Below are positions 22,901-32,224 of a stretch of 64,000 nt of DNA, piece after piece. Position 1 is the stretch's first letter. Every line of letters starts with the position of its first letter. The notes beneath the pieces were generated by a model. That model ran no database searches, was not told the DNA's origin, and saw nothing but the letters and a program-made list of their open reading frames with translations. A program made the position numbers and the translations under genes. This DNA is from Pseudoips prasinana (lineage: Eukaryota; Arthropoda; Insecta; Lepidoptera; Nolidae): NCBI GenBank assembly GCA_951640165.1, contig OX621240.1:9684713-9748712 (forward strand), read 5' to 3'.

Positions 22901-24704
22901 TTAGATTTTTTAATAATTTTATTCCACACCACACTGCGCGCTAAATAAGTTTGTAGCTTGCTATTATATTTTTCTTATAATAACTAAAAGTTAAAGTGAT
23001 TTCAATTACTGGTAATTTAATTATACCATCATATCTAGTCGATGTCATGGTTGCGTCTGTTTATTCCATTGCGTCACAGTCAGTTGTTTTGTTACGTTGT
23101 AAGTTCATAGTAATTCAGTAACTACTTGCTACTGTACAATGTTGACTCAGATAATCTTTTCCTTAACATCCAATTGTTATTTTTTACTCGTCTTACAACA
23201 ATTCCGATTGCGGCGGCCAATACCAAGTAACTTTTTGTGTACTAATGTACCAAGTAATAGTCATTAAGAGTACACGGAATTCATGATCGCAGCAATTTAA
23301 GGGGCATGACTTCCTCATTCTTAGTAATTTGGCATGTCAATGCGGCCGATATGACTTGATTGAAATGTTTTCTTTTAGTTACGCTTAGAATTCTGTTATT
23401 AAGTTGAGCTAAAAATTGTGTGTTGTGGTATTGGTGATAAACATAGGGCATAATAGAGCCATATTTGTCTCACTATGCTATTTGTAATCTCAGAAGTCTT
23501 GAAACTTAAAGCCTCTTCTACACGGTTGCAAACCAACGTTCCAACAGAGTTGCCATCCAACTAGACTGCAGTTGCGCAATCTAGATGGATGGCAACAACC
23601 AGGGTGACCTCTGTTGACTCTGGTGACCGTGTAGATGATGCTGACCTAAATTTAGATATCTTTTTAGAATTTGGGCTGAAAATGTAGCCGGACAAATCGG
23701 ATGACCAGCCCGCGTTTTTTCGTATTAGCTAAAATTGGTCATAATAGCTTTATTTGGTAGACGGCTTAGACCCCGCTTGCTTTTACTGGTCGGTGAAGCA
23801 GTGAAATCATCCTAGGCTAATTGTACACATTATTTTATGTCATTCCTCATTAACATACATATATTATGTAAGGGGTGTTAATAATTATAATAATAATATC
23901 TGGACAATGTCACACAGATCATCCTAGCCCCAAACTAAGCAAAGCTTGTACTATGGGTACCAGGCGACGATATACATACTTATATAGATAGATAAATACT
24001 TAAATACATAGAAAACATCCATGATTCAGAAACAAATATTCGTGCTCATCACACAAATATTTGCACTTACCGGGATTCGAACCCAGGACCACCAGCTTCG
24101 TAGGCAAAATCACTACCAACTAGGCTACGGTGACCGTCAAATTTGGTTTTATGTTTGTTACTGAGGTTATATTGCATATATTGTATTAAAAAACTGAATA
24201 TAGAATTCCGTAAAGTAATTTGCAAGTCAAACAAACACATATCACTGGAATGGTTCTGTTCTTGTCTTGCCTTATGTACGAAACCCTAATAGAACGAATA
24301 CCTACTCGCACTTGCCCGCTATTTTATTTTAACTTGAAACAAAATTCAGGTTTCTAATTTAACGTTTTCTTTACAGATTAGACTGCGACCGTCCCCTGGC
24401 GAGGTACATGCCGCGCTTCAGATGCGTGGTTGAACTGGTACAACATTACACGCGAGTGGGCGAACGTGGTGCCGCCGGCACCGTGTGGGTGGACCGCGAG
24501 GGCTGCCCGCACTCCCCCGTCATGCTCAAGAACCCACTCCGGAAAAGCCCCCCTTCACTACTCCACGCCGCGCGCCTGGCAGTCCATAAAGCCTTAGACT
24601 CCAACCCACTCACGCCAAAACTCTGGTGCGCCCCCAAACATAGACTCCTTCCCTTACCCTCCACACTAATAGACTATCTCGGCGAATACCCTTACTCGAT
24701 CTAA
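16984..24704 (+). CDS. SOCS2: suppressor of cytokine signalling, SOCS2/CISH-like (SH2 + SOCS box)
   Basis: Coding exons are 16984-17059, 18464-18759, 20860-21005 and 24377-24704. All introns are GT-AG and all phases agree, giving 281 residues. Such proteins bind phosphotyrosine on JAK/STAT receptor complexes through SH2 and recruit an elongin B/C-cullin 5 ubiquitin ligase, giving negative feedback. The SH2 domain starts at about W116 (WYYGSLDW) and has FVIRDS at 138-143, with the phosphotyrosine-binding Arg at 141. The SOCS box is residues 233-281, with BC box SLLHAARLAV and cullin-5 box LPLP. The usual BC-box Cys is Ala here. Exon 2 encodes a Cys-bearing CCPNCRHEL stretch of unknown role. 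The start could instead be the ATG at 17029, which has a better -3 base. A poly(A) signal AATAAA lies at 24779. The SOCS family is certain; the SOCS2/CISH subtype is inferred from the C-terminus. Confidence 0.9.
17060..18463 (+). other. SOCS intron 1
   Basis: The donor is A|GTAAGT and the acceptor CTTTTCAG. No gene lies inside. The 3' part holds the G-rich hairpin element at 18277-18401; the rest is AT-rich. Confidence 0.8.
18277..18401. repeat. G-rich hairpin element in SOCS intron 1
   Basis: Inverted ends ATCTCAAATCAAGTCGCC and a near-complement (GGTGACTCGATTTGAGAT) enclose a run of G6-A-G4-TGTA-G7, then C5 and C7 tracts at 18352-18358. The G tracts could form a G-quadruplex or pair with the C tracts. 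It lies about 60-190 bp upstream of exon 2. Confidence 0.6.
19818..19965 (-). repeat. reversed CTAGCTGT...TATAAT element, truncated
   Basis: TTATATTATAAAGGCGAAAG, then GTATGTTTGTTACTTCTTCA and CATCTAAACAGCTGGAG are the complement of the 3' half of the elements at 8124 and 51178. The opening CTAGCTGT end is missing. Confidence 0.6.
20580..20670 (+). repeat. tRNA-like SINE head
   Basis: TGCTGCGGTTAAGATAATCG resembles a box A region, and GGTTTCGATTCCC a box B. No anticodon-stem fold of a true tRNA gene could be built with confidence, so it is taken as a SINE fragment. Confidence 0.35.
21690..22050 (-). mobile_element. SINE family B, one full and one partial copy (reverse)
   Basis: 21824-22048 is the complement of a tRNA-headed SINE. 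It contains ATGTCTGTTTG-type and AGCTCTGCTTAGTTTGGG-type phrases, and a GCAAGCATTTACCAACCACG head. 21690-21800 is a second partial copy of the tail. Other copies are at 30228-30458 (-) and 31765-31998 (+). Confidence 0.7.
22659..22775. mobile_element. MITE, ACACGGCTACATATCAAG family, copy A
   Basis: A 117-bp palindrome-like element opening ACACGGCTGCACATCAAGC. It is flanked on both sides by GTAC (22655-22658 and 22776-22779). The interior holds TTCCAGTATAAGCT and GATTTCCATACAATGAGAGG. Sister copies are at 40258, 44221 and 45345. Confidence 0.85.
23510..23642. mobile_element. MITE, CTTCTACACGGTTGCAAACC family
   Basis: The ends are AGCCTCTTCTACACGGTTGC and the complement of AGCATCATCTACACGG. 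The interior is a second palindrome around TTGCCATCCA and TGGATGGCAA. The same family is split by the 4.17-kb hAT insertion at 26950-31224. Confidence 0.7.
23895..24138 (-). mobile_element. SINE family A (tRNA-derived), reverse
   Basis: Complement of the six-member family whose head reads GTCACCGTAGCCTAGTTGG, with box B GGGTTCGAATCCC. The tail contains AGCTTTGCTTAGTTTGGGGC and ends near ATATTATT. Other copies are at 48465 (-), 50274, 58581, 59177 and 62038 (+). Confidence 0.9.
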
Positions 24705-26949
24705 CAAAGAGAAATTCTCCATTTATCTTAGTTATTTATTTAGTCCAATCTGAACGATGCCTAGTGAAGATATTAGTTAATAAATTGTAATGATCGATGA
24801 ACTCCCAACTTATTGTGACCGTTGTCGGTCTGGGTTATGTATTGAGCTGCTAGTTCCCTAAGGTGGACTTTGTGTTTGCATTATCATAATATTAATATAA
24901 TCTTATTTGTACAAATTAATATGCATCGTAATCTAGTACAGGTTGCTAGAAAGGGCCGGATCCTTTAAATACCGACTAACAAAATAATTTATGAATAGTT
25001 AAATTAATAATGTTAACTGTATTATGTTTTAAGTATTGAATATGGGACTCAACTATGGTATTTAGTGAAATGTTTACGCAAATTATTTTTATTAAGCCAA
25101 TTCTGTGTCTGTATATAGAGATGTTTTGAGAAAATAACGCAAGACTGATTCCTGAAATAATGTTTGTGTAACAATCTCCTCACTGACTTTTATGTGCCAG
25201 TTTGTTCGGTACTAGCGTCCTCTTGAGCGTTTTTATTGGACGATAGCTATTTTACCTTTCAATAACTATTGTACCTTTGCACTGATGCTATTCCGCCAAC
25301 GGTTTTTTCTGGTTACCATTTTAATTGGTGGTCATTGTTTTTAAGCGTTGATAATCAATGCGGCAGATTCTCGTGTAGGCTGCAGAATTGCCGACGGAAT
25401 AGCGTTCGTATGAACGTACACTTATTGTTTGTGTCGACTAATAATAATAGCCTTCCGCAAATCAATTATAATGTTCCCTTCCTACTGATATTACTATTAT
25501 AGCAAAAGTCACTAATGCCTAATCTTGTCCATCGTCTTAAGAAGTCATCACATTATATAATAGAGCTATATTTTTATTTATTTATTTGTTGTTTAAGACT
25601 TAGGTTATTTCATTGCAAGTTACATTACGTTTTCTCTCGTTCCTATCCGTGGGTAGGCATCCTATAGTTCTACCTGCCCTCTCGGCACCTCACAATATAG
25701 CATAGTTATAAACAAAGTGCCATCTTTTCTCAGACAACAATACTTGTGCATATTTAATTCAAAGGGATTTATTTCTGAGGCTGAACATGTACATAATTCT
25801 TGTTTTGTTTTCTATTTATTTCCTTAATTTTAGTAAGTAATGAAAGAATTATGAATACAATCGCCAGATTGTGAACCATTTAATGGTGTAGAGTGTAACA
25901 TAGAGTGAGTTGTTTCCGCAAAATATAATTAAATAAAGTAAAACGGGGGGAAGAGAAACGGGAACGAAATTTTACTGGTGTATGAATAGTGTCCCGGACA
26001 ATATTCACTTATTTTTACAGTTACGCAATAACTCTTGAACGGGGTGAATACAGATAGGGGCAGTCCATATAATACTTAAATTTTGTTCTCATCCTTATTC
26101 ACCCAATTTTATGATAATTTTTATTTGGATTGTATTTTGCGTTGGCAATACATAAGTAGTGTACGGTGGGAGGTTCGGCTAGTGACGTTCACTAATATAG
26201 GATAGCTGATGTATGTACCTTAAATAATCTCAATTAGAGTAAATTTAGGCTTCACATTTTATTATGAATATGTTTTATTAGAAAAATATCCATGTAATTG
26301 AATTTACTGAATAAAATGAGCCGCAAAATCTTAAATATTATCCTAAGTGATTGTCTGTAATCGCCAGTATAACCAGTTGTTTAATTTGAAACGAGTTATT
26401 TTTGTACCATTTTGTAAGGGCAAAGCACCAATTAAATAAGTGTGACATAATAGAGAATAATTGTGTTTAAATGTTTGTAGACTAATGTATCGAAAGAACT
26501 GCAAATAATTTATATACAAAAACAAAATATACATTCTGCCTATATTTTCGTATTTTATTTCTATTAATCGTTTTTTCCCAATCTATGGTTAATAAATATT
26601 AATATTGTGGTATTAATGAGGGCCAACAATGGTGCCAACATAACAAACCTGTTGTGAAAGTCAAGCAAAAAGATATGCGGCTGTGAGCCCCGGTGGATCA
26701 ATGCCAAGTTTTGCCATAGAGTTGACAAAAAATAAATTATCATATCAGCCGAAAGACGTCCATTGCTGGACAAAAACCCCGCGCGAAAACCACAATTGCC
26801 AGTCGAGCGCTACTCGCAGCCAGCTACAAAAATTGAATAAAAAAAAATCTTATAAGCACCAGGCATGAAAATAAATCCCTGCCGCCGTGTGCGTTACCCC
26901 ATAACGTTACCGAAAAATATTGTCTCTAGATTCTGTTTTTAGTTTCTTA
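24705..26949. other. SOCS 3' untranslated region and intergenic DNA
   Basis: The first poly(A) signal after the SOCS stop is AATAAA at 24779-24784; further ones occur near 25935 and 26310. The rest is AT-rich. A fragment of the CAGCCGAAAGACGTCC repeat lies at 26730-26835. No gene is seen. Confidence 0.5.
26730..26835 (+). repeat. CAGCCGAAAGACGTCC repeat fragment
   Basis: ATCAGCCGAAAGACGTCCAT, then TGCTGGACAAAAACCCC and CACAATTGCCAGTCG. It belongs to the same family as 27655-27850 and 61310-61495. Confidence 0.6.
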
Positions 26950-27404
26950 AGCATCTTCTACATGCAAACCAACGTCCCAACCAGGGACCGTCCGGATACT
27001 CGTTGAACGGGTTTTTGAACGGGTATTTTTAAGCGCTTAAAAAATAAACCCTATGATACGAGTTACACCTTCGAACGGGTGTAATGAACCGCTTCCGAAC
27101 GGGTTACCCTTTCAATACCCTGTAACACTGTAACAGGGTATGCCATTCCAACCAAGACATTGTAATATGCGCTCTTTCGCATCGAAATTGGTTTGATAAT
27201 TGCATAACCAACACCGCACGGGACATCTAGTCGTAATAATTTTGTATGTATGATTTTAAAGTTAAATTTTGCTTGTCGCTAAATACTGTAATATTAAATT
27301 TTTCGTGTCTGTTCTTGTTTATTGTCATCATTTCTTTTAATTTGGAACTCTGTAGGTACTACGGACTTAAGTAAAAACAATTTGGCAGTTCTTTTTTTAA
27401 AGTA

Positions 27405-27565
27405 TGTGTTACACTTCGTTGTTTAGTGGTAGCAAGTTCAAACGTAGATAACGAAGTCCTGGGTTCAAATCCCGGGTTGGGCCAAAAATGTCTATGAGAT
27501 TTTTGTGTAAAAAGAATAATTTCTTATGTCAGCCCCCCGAAGTCTGGGAGTTGGCGACATAATTA
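27405..27565 (+). repeat. tRNA-headed SINE-like repeat
   Basis: TTGTTTAGTGGTAGCAAG resembles box A and GGGTTCAAATCCCGGG box B, followed by a non-tRNA body (TATGTCAGCCCCCCGAAGTC). It is read as a SINE, not a functional tRNA, because the fold between the boxes is poor. Confidence 0.5.
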
Positions 27566-27654
27566 TATTATAACAAAGAATTTAATTTTCATTCTGTTAA
27601 AGTTAAACTGCGGAGGCGTGGTGGCGTACACCGTTATTGAATAGATGCATTATT

Positions 27655-27850
27655 ATCATCACATTATCATCATATCAGCCGAAAGTACTGCTGGGCAAAG
27701 TCCATTGCTTCCCAAAGATACTCCACAACTGTAGATCCTGCGTTGCCCGCATCCAGCGGCTGTCATCTACCCTCGCAAGATCATCGGTCCATTTTGTTGG
27801 GGGGCCCACGCTGCGTTTTCCGGTTCATGGTCGCCAATTGAGAAACTTCC
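27655..27850 (+). repeat. CAGCCGAAAG repeat, longer copy
   Basis: Starts ATCATCATATCAGCCGAAAG, passes CTCCACAACTGTAGATCCTG and ends GGTTCATGGTCGCCAATTGA. The copy at 61310-61495 runs through the same phrases. Confidence 0.65.
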
Positions 27851-27854
27851 TGCC

Positions 27855-28680
27855 CCAGCGGCCGTAGAATCTGCGAGCTGCAACAGTATGCCACCTGCCG
27901 TGGGCTTCTCTTGGTGCCTGATGGGGGGAGCCCCGGGAACGCGGGTATGTTGCTCCGGTGCACCCCTTATGCGAAAAGTTCCAGATGGTATGATGGTCCC
28001 ACACGTACCCTGAGAGGGCTCTGGATTGTCCTCCTTATTTGCCGACTCCTGCCAGTCCGGCACAGCGACTGCGCCATAAACAGATCGCTGTCTTCTTGGT
28101 GCTGGTAACATTGACTTCTCTTACTGCCGCCGCAGCTCCGAGGGGGAGTTGGGCTACCAGTTGCAACCGCCGCTCCGGCGCCTCCTCCGTCTGCAATCAG
28201 TATTAGCTCTCTCCCGTTCGCGCTCGACGGCCTCCTTTTGGAGCATGACTGCCTCATAAAAGGAGACCACGGCCATTTTGAAGAGTCAACCACCAGCATT
28301 CCCTAAGATTGCCGGCAGGGACAGATCCCGTCCGCAGTGGTGACAGTGTGTTGTCGCTTCTCGGCCGATCTGGTTCAGATACTCACCGAAACACCCGTGT
28401 CCGGTGAGTGTCTGAGTCAGTCTGAGGTCTGGATGGGAAGTAAGAGTGGTTGCGTCACCTACACAACCACTCCTCCTTCCCACACAGGCCTTGAGGTGAG
28501 GTAGGATGGCACCGACGGCACGCTGGCACGCGTTTAGGCGTAACTCTAGCCGTGCGCGCCAGTGCACTAATTCGTGCCGGTAGACATCCCGTCGGTACTC
28601 AATGAATGTCTGTTCTGGCGCCCTCCCGTTCTCCTGGCGGACGCAGATTTCGGTGAAAACCACCGCGTTAGACCGCTTCC
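27855..28680 (-). pseudogene. R1-like LINE ORF2 C-terminus and 3' UTR, minus strand
   Basis: Read on the minus strand, 28663-28290 encodes RLTQTLTGHGCFGEYLNQIG, then HCHHCGRD, the Cys/His-rich C-terminal motif of R1-like LINE proteins. After a frame change, 28290-28150 gives VVSFYEAVMLQKEAVERERE and an Arg-rich tail. 27985-27855 is then the 3' untranslated part, shared with 4786-4960 and 55480-55640. The reverse transcriptase itself is absent and the frame is broken. Confidence 0.75.
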
Positions 28681-28687
28681 CTAGTGG

Positions 28688-29210
28688 GGTGGTCTATCCT
28701 AGGTATAGATATAGTCTCTCCACATCCTCGAGTGCAGAGTCTCTTACCTTAACTTGAATGGGTGCAACATGAATATTTGACATGATATTTGACTTATCCA
28801 TGTTCATTTTCAGACCCACGTAGAGAGACCCTGCTGAGGTCTTCGAGCATTGTACGAAGGTGAGGGATGTATTCGCGATAGACATTGATGCCAAAGCCCT
28901 TCAGTCCAGAAGCTTAAAGACATCTTCCAATGCAGCGATGAATAGTTACGGAGATGGAGATGTTATATCTCCCTGTCTCACGCCTCGCTGCAATCGTATA
29001 GGTTGCGAGTTCTAATCTTTGGAAAGATTAAAGTACATCCAGGTTACGATTCAATCAAACGCTAAGCATAATGGCTGGATATATCCCCCTGAAGAAAGCA
29101 CAACCACACCAATATGTGCCATCCTTGTGACGTTTGACCTTTTAGTATGACGAAGTTAAATAACTTCGGAAAAGCTCGTAAGATTGGTATACCATCCGTC
29201 TTAAAAAGCT
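28688..29210 (-). pseudogene. RTE-like endonuclease-reverse transcriptase fragment, minus strand
   Basis: Minus-strand reading gives RLQRGVRQGDITSP, then LFIAALEDVFKLLD, a gap where the catalytic FADD box should be, and VGLKMNMDKSNIMSN with VKVRDSALEDVERLYLYLG. This is the palm-to-thumb segment of a common lepidopteran LINE reverse transcriptase. Stops and a deletion over the catalytic box make it dead. It abuts the unrelated R1-like fragment at 28680, so both are debris inside the hAT element. Confidence 0.75.
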
Positions 29211-29714
29211 CTATTGTAACTCTGTTATCACCAGGAGCCTTATTGTTCTTAAATTGTTAAAGAACCATGCTAATCTATTCTTAAAAGGTCTTAGGCATTA
29301 AGTAACAATATTTCAGATAAGGCCAAGTTAGTAAGTTAGAAATTTAGCTGTTTGGAAATTTTGCAATAAAAAACAGGCATTTCCTAAAAGATAAAATTTG
29401 AGAGGTGTTGAATGATTTTATAATAGCGATGCCTCATATATTCAAACTAGTGACAATGGCAGTTATTATAAAAAAATGACAAGATTTTTGGCAGCTCATT
29501 GCTCTAGAATAATAGAAGATATTGAATTGGTATGATTGACGGCTAAAATGTTGATGACTGAGAGATATGTAAATACTATAACTACTAATACAAACGTCCA
29601 TATCTTTATTAATGCAACCAGAAATGAACACGCTGTTAAAGCTAATAGCTTGCAATTTACTTGCAAGAGCGGCGGTAAACTTCTTTTTTTAAAAAAACGT
29701 TATAACCACTCAAA

Positions 29715-29965
29715 ACCGGCCAAGTGCGAGTCGGAGTCACCCATGAAGGGTTCCATAGCAGCAAGTATTTCAGTTGATTAAATGAAAGGTAAACTGCTGT
29801 TTACGATTTATGACGTCTTAAAAAAACTACTTACTAGATTTAGGTCAAACCAATTTTCGGTGGAAGTTTGCATGGTAATGTACATCATATATTTTTTTCA
29901 GTTTGATCATTCTCCTATTTTAGTAGTTACAGGGGGGGCACTCATTTTACCACTTTGGAAGTGTC
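29715..29965 (+). repeat. AAGTGCGAGTCGGA repeat, copy 1
   Basis: GGCCAAGTGCGAGTCGGAGT, then GAAGGGTTCCATAGCAGCAA, TTTCAGTTGATTAAATGAAA and a terminal TACAGGGGGGGCACTCATTT. The same order is found at 39600-39836. A reversed head alone is at 50155-50220. Confidence 0.75.
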
Positions 29966-30227
29966 ATTTGCGCAAACTAATCAGTTTAGAAAAAATAAAA
30001 TATATTAGAAACCTCAATATCATTTAAATACGCCTAAATGTATTTTTATCAGACAAAGGTTGCCACAAATTAATATATGAAATATATAGACAGTTACATA
30101 GCCTAAGATTGCTTGACTCTGAAAATTGTTAAAGTGATATGCACTTCATGATAATAAACATTTTAGTCATGTCAATGAATATACATAATATATCAGTTCA
30201 TTTCATACAATAATTCAAATAATAAAA

Positions 30228-30458
30228 ATATCCAGGGACATTATTTTCACACGGCCATCGGATCCCAAACTAAACAGTGCTTGTACTTGACTTATCTTTT
30301 GTAAAAACATACCTATATAGATTACACCCAGACTTAGGACAAACAGACATGTTCATGCACACCAATATCTGTCCTAGGTGGGAATCGAACCCACGAGCCC
30401 CGGCGTGAAAAGCAAGCATTTGCCCACCACGCCAACAGGCCCGTCAATTATTTCATCG
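30228..30458 (-). mobile_element. SINE family B, reverse
   Basis: Runs from the tail GGGACATTATTTTCACACGG to the head GTGGGAATCGAACCCACGAG and AAGCAAGCATTTGCCCACCA. The tRNA-like box B (complement GGTTCGATTCCC) is intact. Confidence 0.8.
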
Positions 30459-30459
30459 T

Positions 30460-30695
30460 CCTCATGTCAGCCAAAGTACGTCCACAGCTGGACAAAAGCC
30501 TCCCCAAAGAATGGGAGATATGCCATAGCTTGGCAGACGGGTTGGCGAAAGAAAGTTGGATGGTCATAGTTCATAGATAAACGCTGGTGCCGGTTCTCTG
30601 GTAGGTATGCCCTCGGTCGATTTCTACGCCCCCTACGGGATGAAATGGGTTGATGATATTCTATGCCGTCACCACACAGCAAAATATTATTATAA
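30460..30695 (+). repeat. ACTGCTGGA-type repeat (CACGGGATGAGATGGGG branch)
   Basis: CATGTCAGCCAAAGTACGTC, then GCTTGGCAGACGGGTTGGCG, GGTAGGTATGCCCTCGG and a final TGATATTCTATGCCGTCACC. Other members are at 48780-48990, 7618 and, reversed, 57080. Confidence 0.7.
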
Positions 30696-31359
30696 TTATT
30701 TAACAAAATGTAATCACATCATACAGATTGTCACAATATTAAGATTAAAGTAAGTCAGTTCTTTAAATAACACGTTCATTATTAGCTCGATTATTTGCTG
30801 TCACTAAAGTTTCAAATTTAAAATATAAAAAGTCGTTCGTTCGTCAAATTTGTTGTACCTACCTAAAAGTAGTTAGGCAATGAGGCACCGCACGGGTGCG
30901 AGTATACCTATTCCCATCAACACGCTGCTAAGTTGATTGGGTAATTCAGGGTAACACGGTAAGCTATTCAAGGGCTTAAGTCATTGAAAGGGTTAACCCC
31001 TTCCCGTGGTTACCATAAAATAAGTGTTAACCCTTTCACTGGGTTTCGAGGCTGTAAGTCAATCAAAGGGTAACACTGCGATACGAGTTACCCAATGAAC
31101 GGGTTACCCTATCAAACGGCTTAACTCAGAAGCGGGGTTGTCCGGTCCCTGGTCCCAACAGAGGTCACCCTATTGGTTGAATCCATCTGTTGGGACATTG
31201 GTTTGCAACCGTGTAGAAGATGCTATTGTTAATTTGAACTCCACCTCGGGTGTCACCCCATTTCCACATTTCTAATATTAAATGAATAATGAAATACTAT
31301 AAAATTCAAGTGTCTTGTGGAATGGGTGTTATTTAGAATACGATAAGAGCCTGTGCACA

Positions 31360-31575
31360 CCACGTTTTTTAAACACGACTCGTAGAAGCAAAATTTTAAG
31401 TAAATCCATGCAGTACTTTTTGAGTTTAGCCCGGACATACATACAGACAAAATTTTTAAAAACTATATTTTTGGCTTCGATATCGAATGTAGATAACGCC
31501 CCAAGAATCCTGTTTAAAAAATATTCAATGTACAGTTTTGACTTTCCTACGATTTTATTATATGTATAGATAATT
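31360..31575 (+). repeat. GAGTTTAGCCCGGACATACA repeat
   Basis: Contains AAATCCATGCAGTACTTTTT, GAGTTTAGCCCGGACATACA, ATATTTTTGGCTTCGATAT and AATGTACAGTTTTGACTTTC. The same body follows the CTAGCTGTGCCCCGCGG head at 58862 and 59467. Here the head is missing. Confidence 0.7.
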
Positions 31576-31764
31576 TAAAATCATTTGAGAAACTTTTAGG
31601 CGGTCATAATACCTAATAACCTGAAGAATGTCTGTAGAGCGGTCTACAGTATTAATTATGTCTGAAATATAAAATTTCAGTCATCAGTCGAGGACTCTTT
31701 CAAATAAATCGTCTTCTATCGTCATCGCTATTAAAAAACTATCGATTGAACCAAATTGATAGGT

Positions 31765-31998
31765 AATATGTTAGCGTGGTTGGCAAATGCTTGCTTTTCA
31801 CGCCGGAGGTCGTGGGTTCGATTCGTGTGCATGAACATGTCTGTTTACCTGAATCTGGGTGTAATTATTTATATAAAGTAGGTATGTATTTACAAAAAGA
31901 AAAGTAGTATATCAGTTAGGTATTTGGTTTCCATTGTACAAGCTTTGCTTAGTTTGGGATCAGATGGCCGTTTGTAAATAATGTCTCAGGATATTATT
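31765..31998 (+). mobile_element. SINE family B, forward
   Basis: The head TGGTTGGCAAATGCTTGC is followed by box B GGGTTCGATTC, then CATGAACATGTCTGTTTACC and a tail with CAAGCTTTGCTTAGTTTGGG. The tail phrase is shared with SINE family A, although the heads differ. Confidence 0.8.
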
Positions 31999-32224
31999 AT
32001 ACATATATAACAAAATAAAAAGTAAGGACTAAAATAATGTCTCGTCGAAAAACTTGAAGACCACGCCACGGGCATTTTTTATAGACTACCTCCAAAGTAG
32101 AACCCAACATGTAAGAACTGGAAAACAGATAAGTGGTGAAGAAGAACTACTTATGGGTTGAATTCGAAGTGCCACAAGCAGTATTAGACCTTCTTATCTT
32201 ATCTTTGTTGGGGTGTACTTGCGT

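Larger units (their letters stand above)
21006..24376 (+). other. SOCS intron 3
   Basis: The donor is AG|GTAAAT and the acceptor CTTTACAG. This large intron carries SINE-B copies at 21690-22048, a 4-bp-duplication MITE at 22659-22775, a CTTCTACACGG MITE at 23510-23642 and a SINE-A copy at 23895-24138. No other gene is seen. Confidence 0.75.
26982..31151. mobile_element. 4.17-kb hAT-like element without transposase
   Basis: The ends are inverted (CAGGGACCGTCCGG and the complement of CAGGGACCGGACAACC) and start with CAG, as in hAT elements. GTCCCAAC, 8 bp, is repeated exactly outside both ends (26974-26981 and 31152-31159). Both subterminal regions carry many AACGGGT and GGGTTACCC-like motifs: 26999-27125 on the left, 30960-31125 on the right. 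No transposase was recognised inside. The interior instead holds a tRNA-like SINE, LINE fragments on the minus strand, a SINE-B copy and other repeats. It is a large non-autonomous hAT, or one whose transposase was lost. Confidence 0.85.
26950..31224. mobile_element. MITE (CTTCTACACGG family) split by a hAT insertion
   Basis: 26950-26981 is the left half (GCATCTTCTACATGCAAACC) and 31160-31224 the right half (ending CAACCGTGTAGAAGATGC). Joined, they resemble the family member at 23510. The interruption is the 4.17-kb element at 26982-31151, which duplicated GTCCCAAC of the MITE. Confidence 0.75.

Noticed and set aside
27405..27490. Functional tRNA gene
   Set aside because: Box A-like and box B-like sequences are present, but the cloverleaf pairing is poor and a repeat body follows. 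Read as a SINE.
26982..31151. Autonomous hAT element
   Set aside because: No transposase motif was found in any frame of the 4.17 kb; only LINE and SINE debris.
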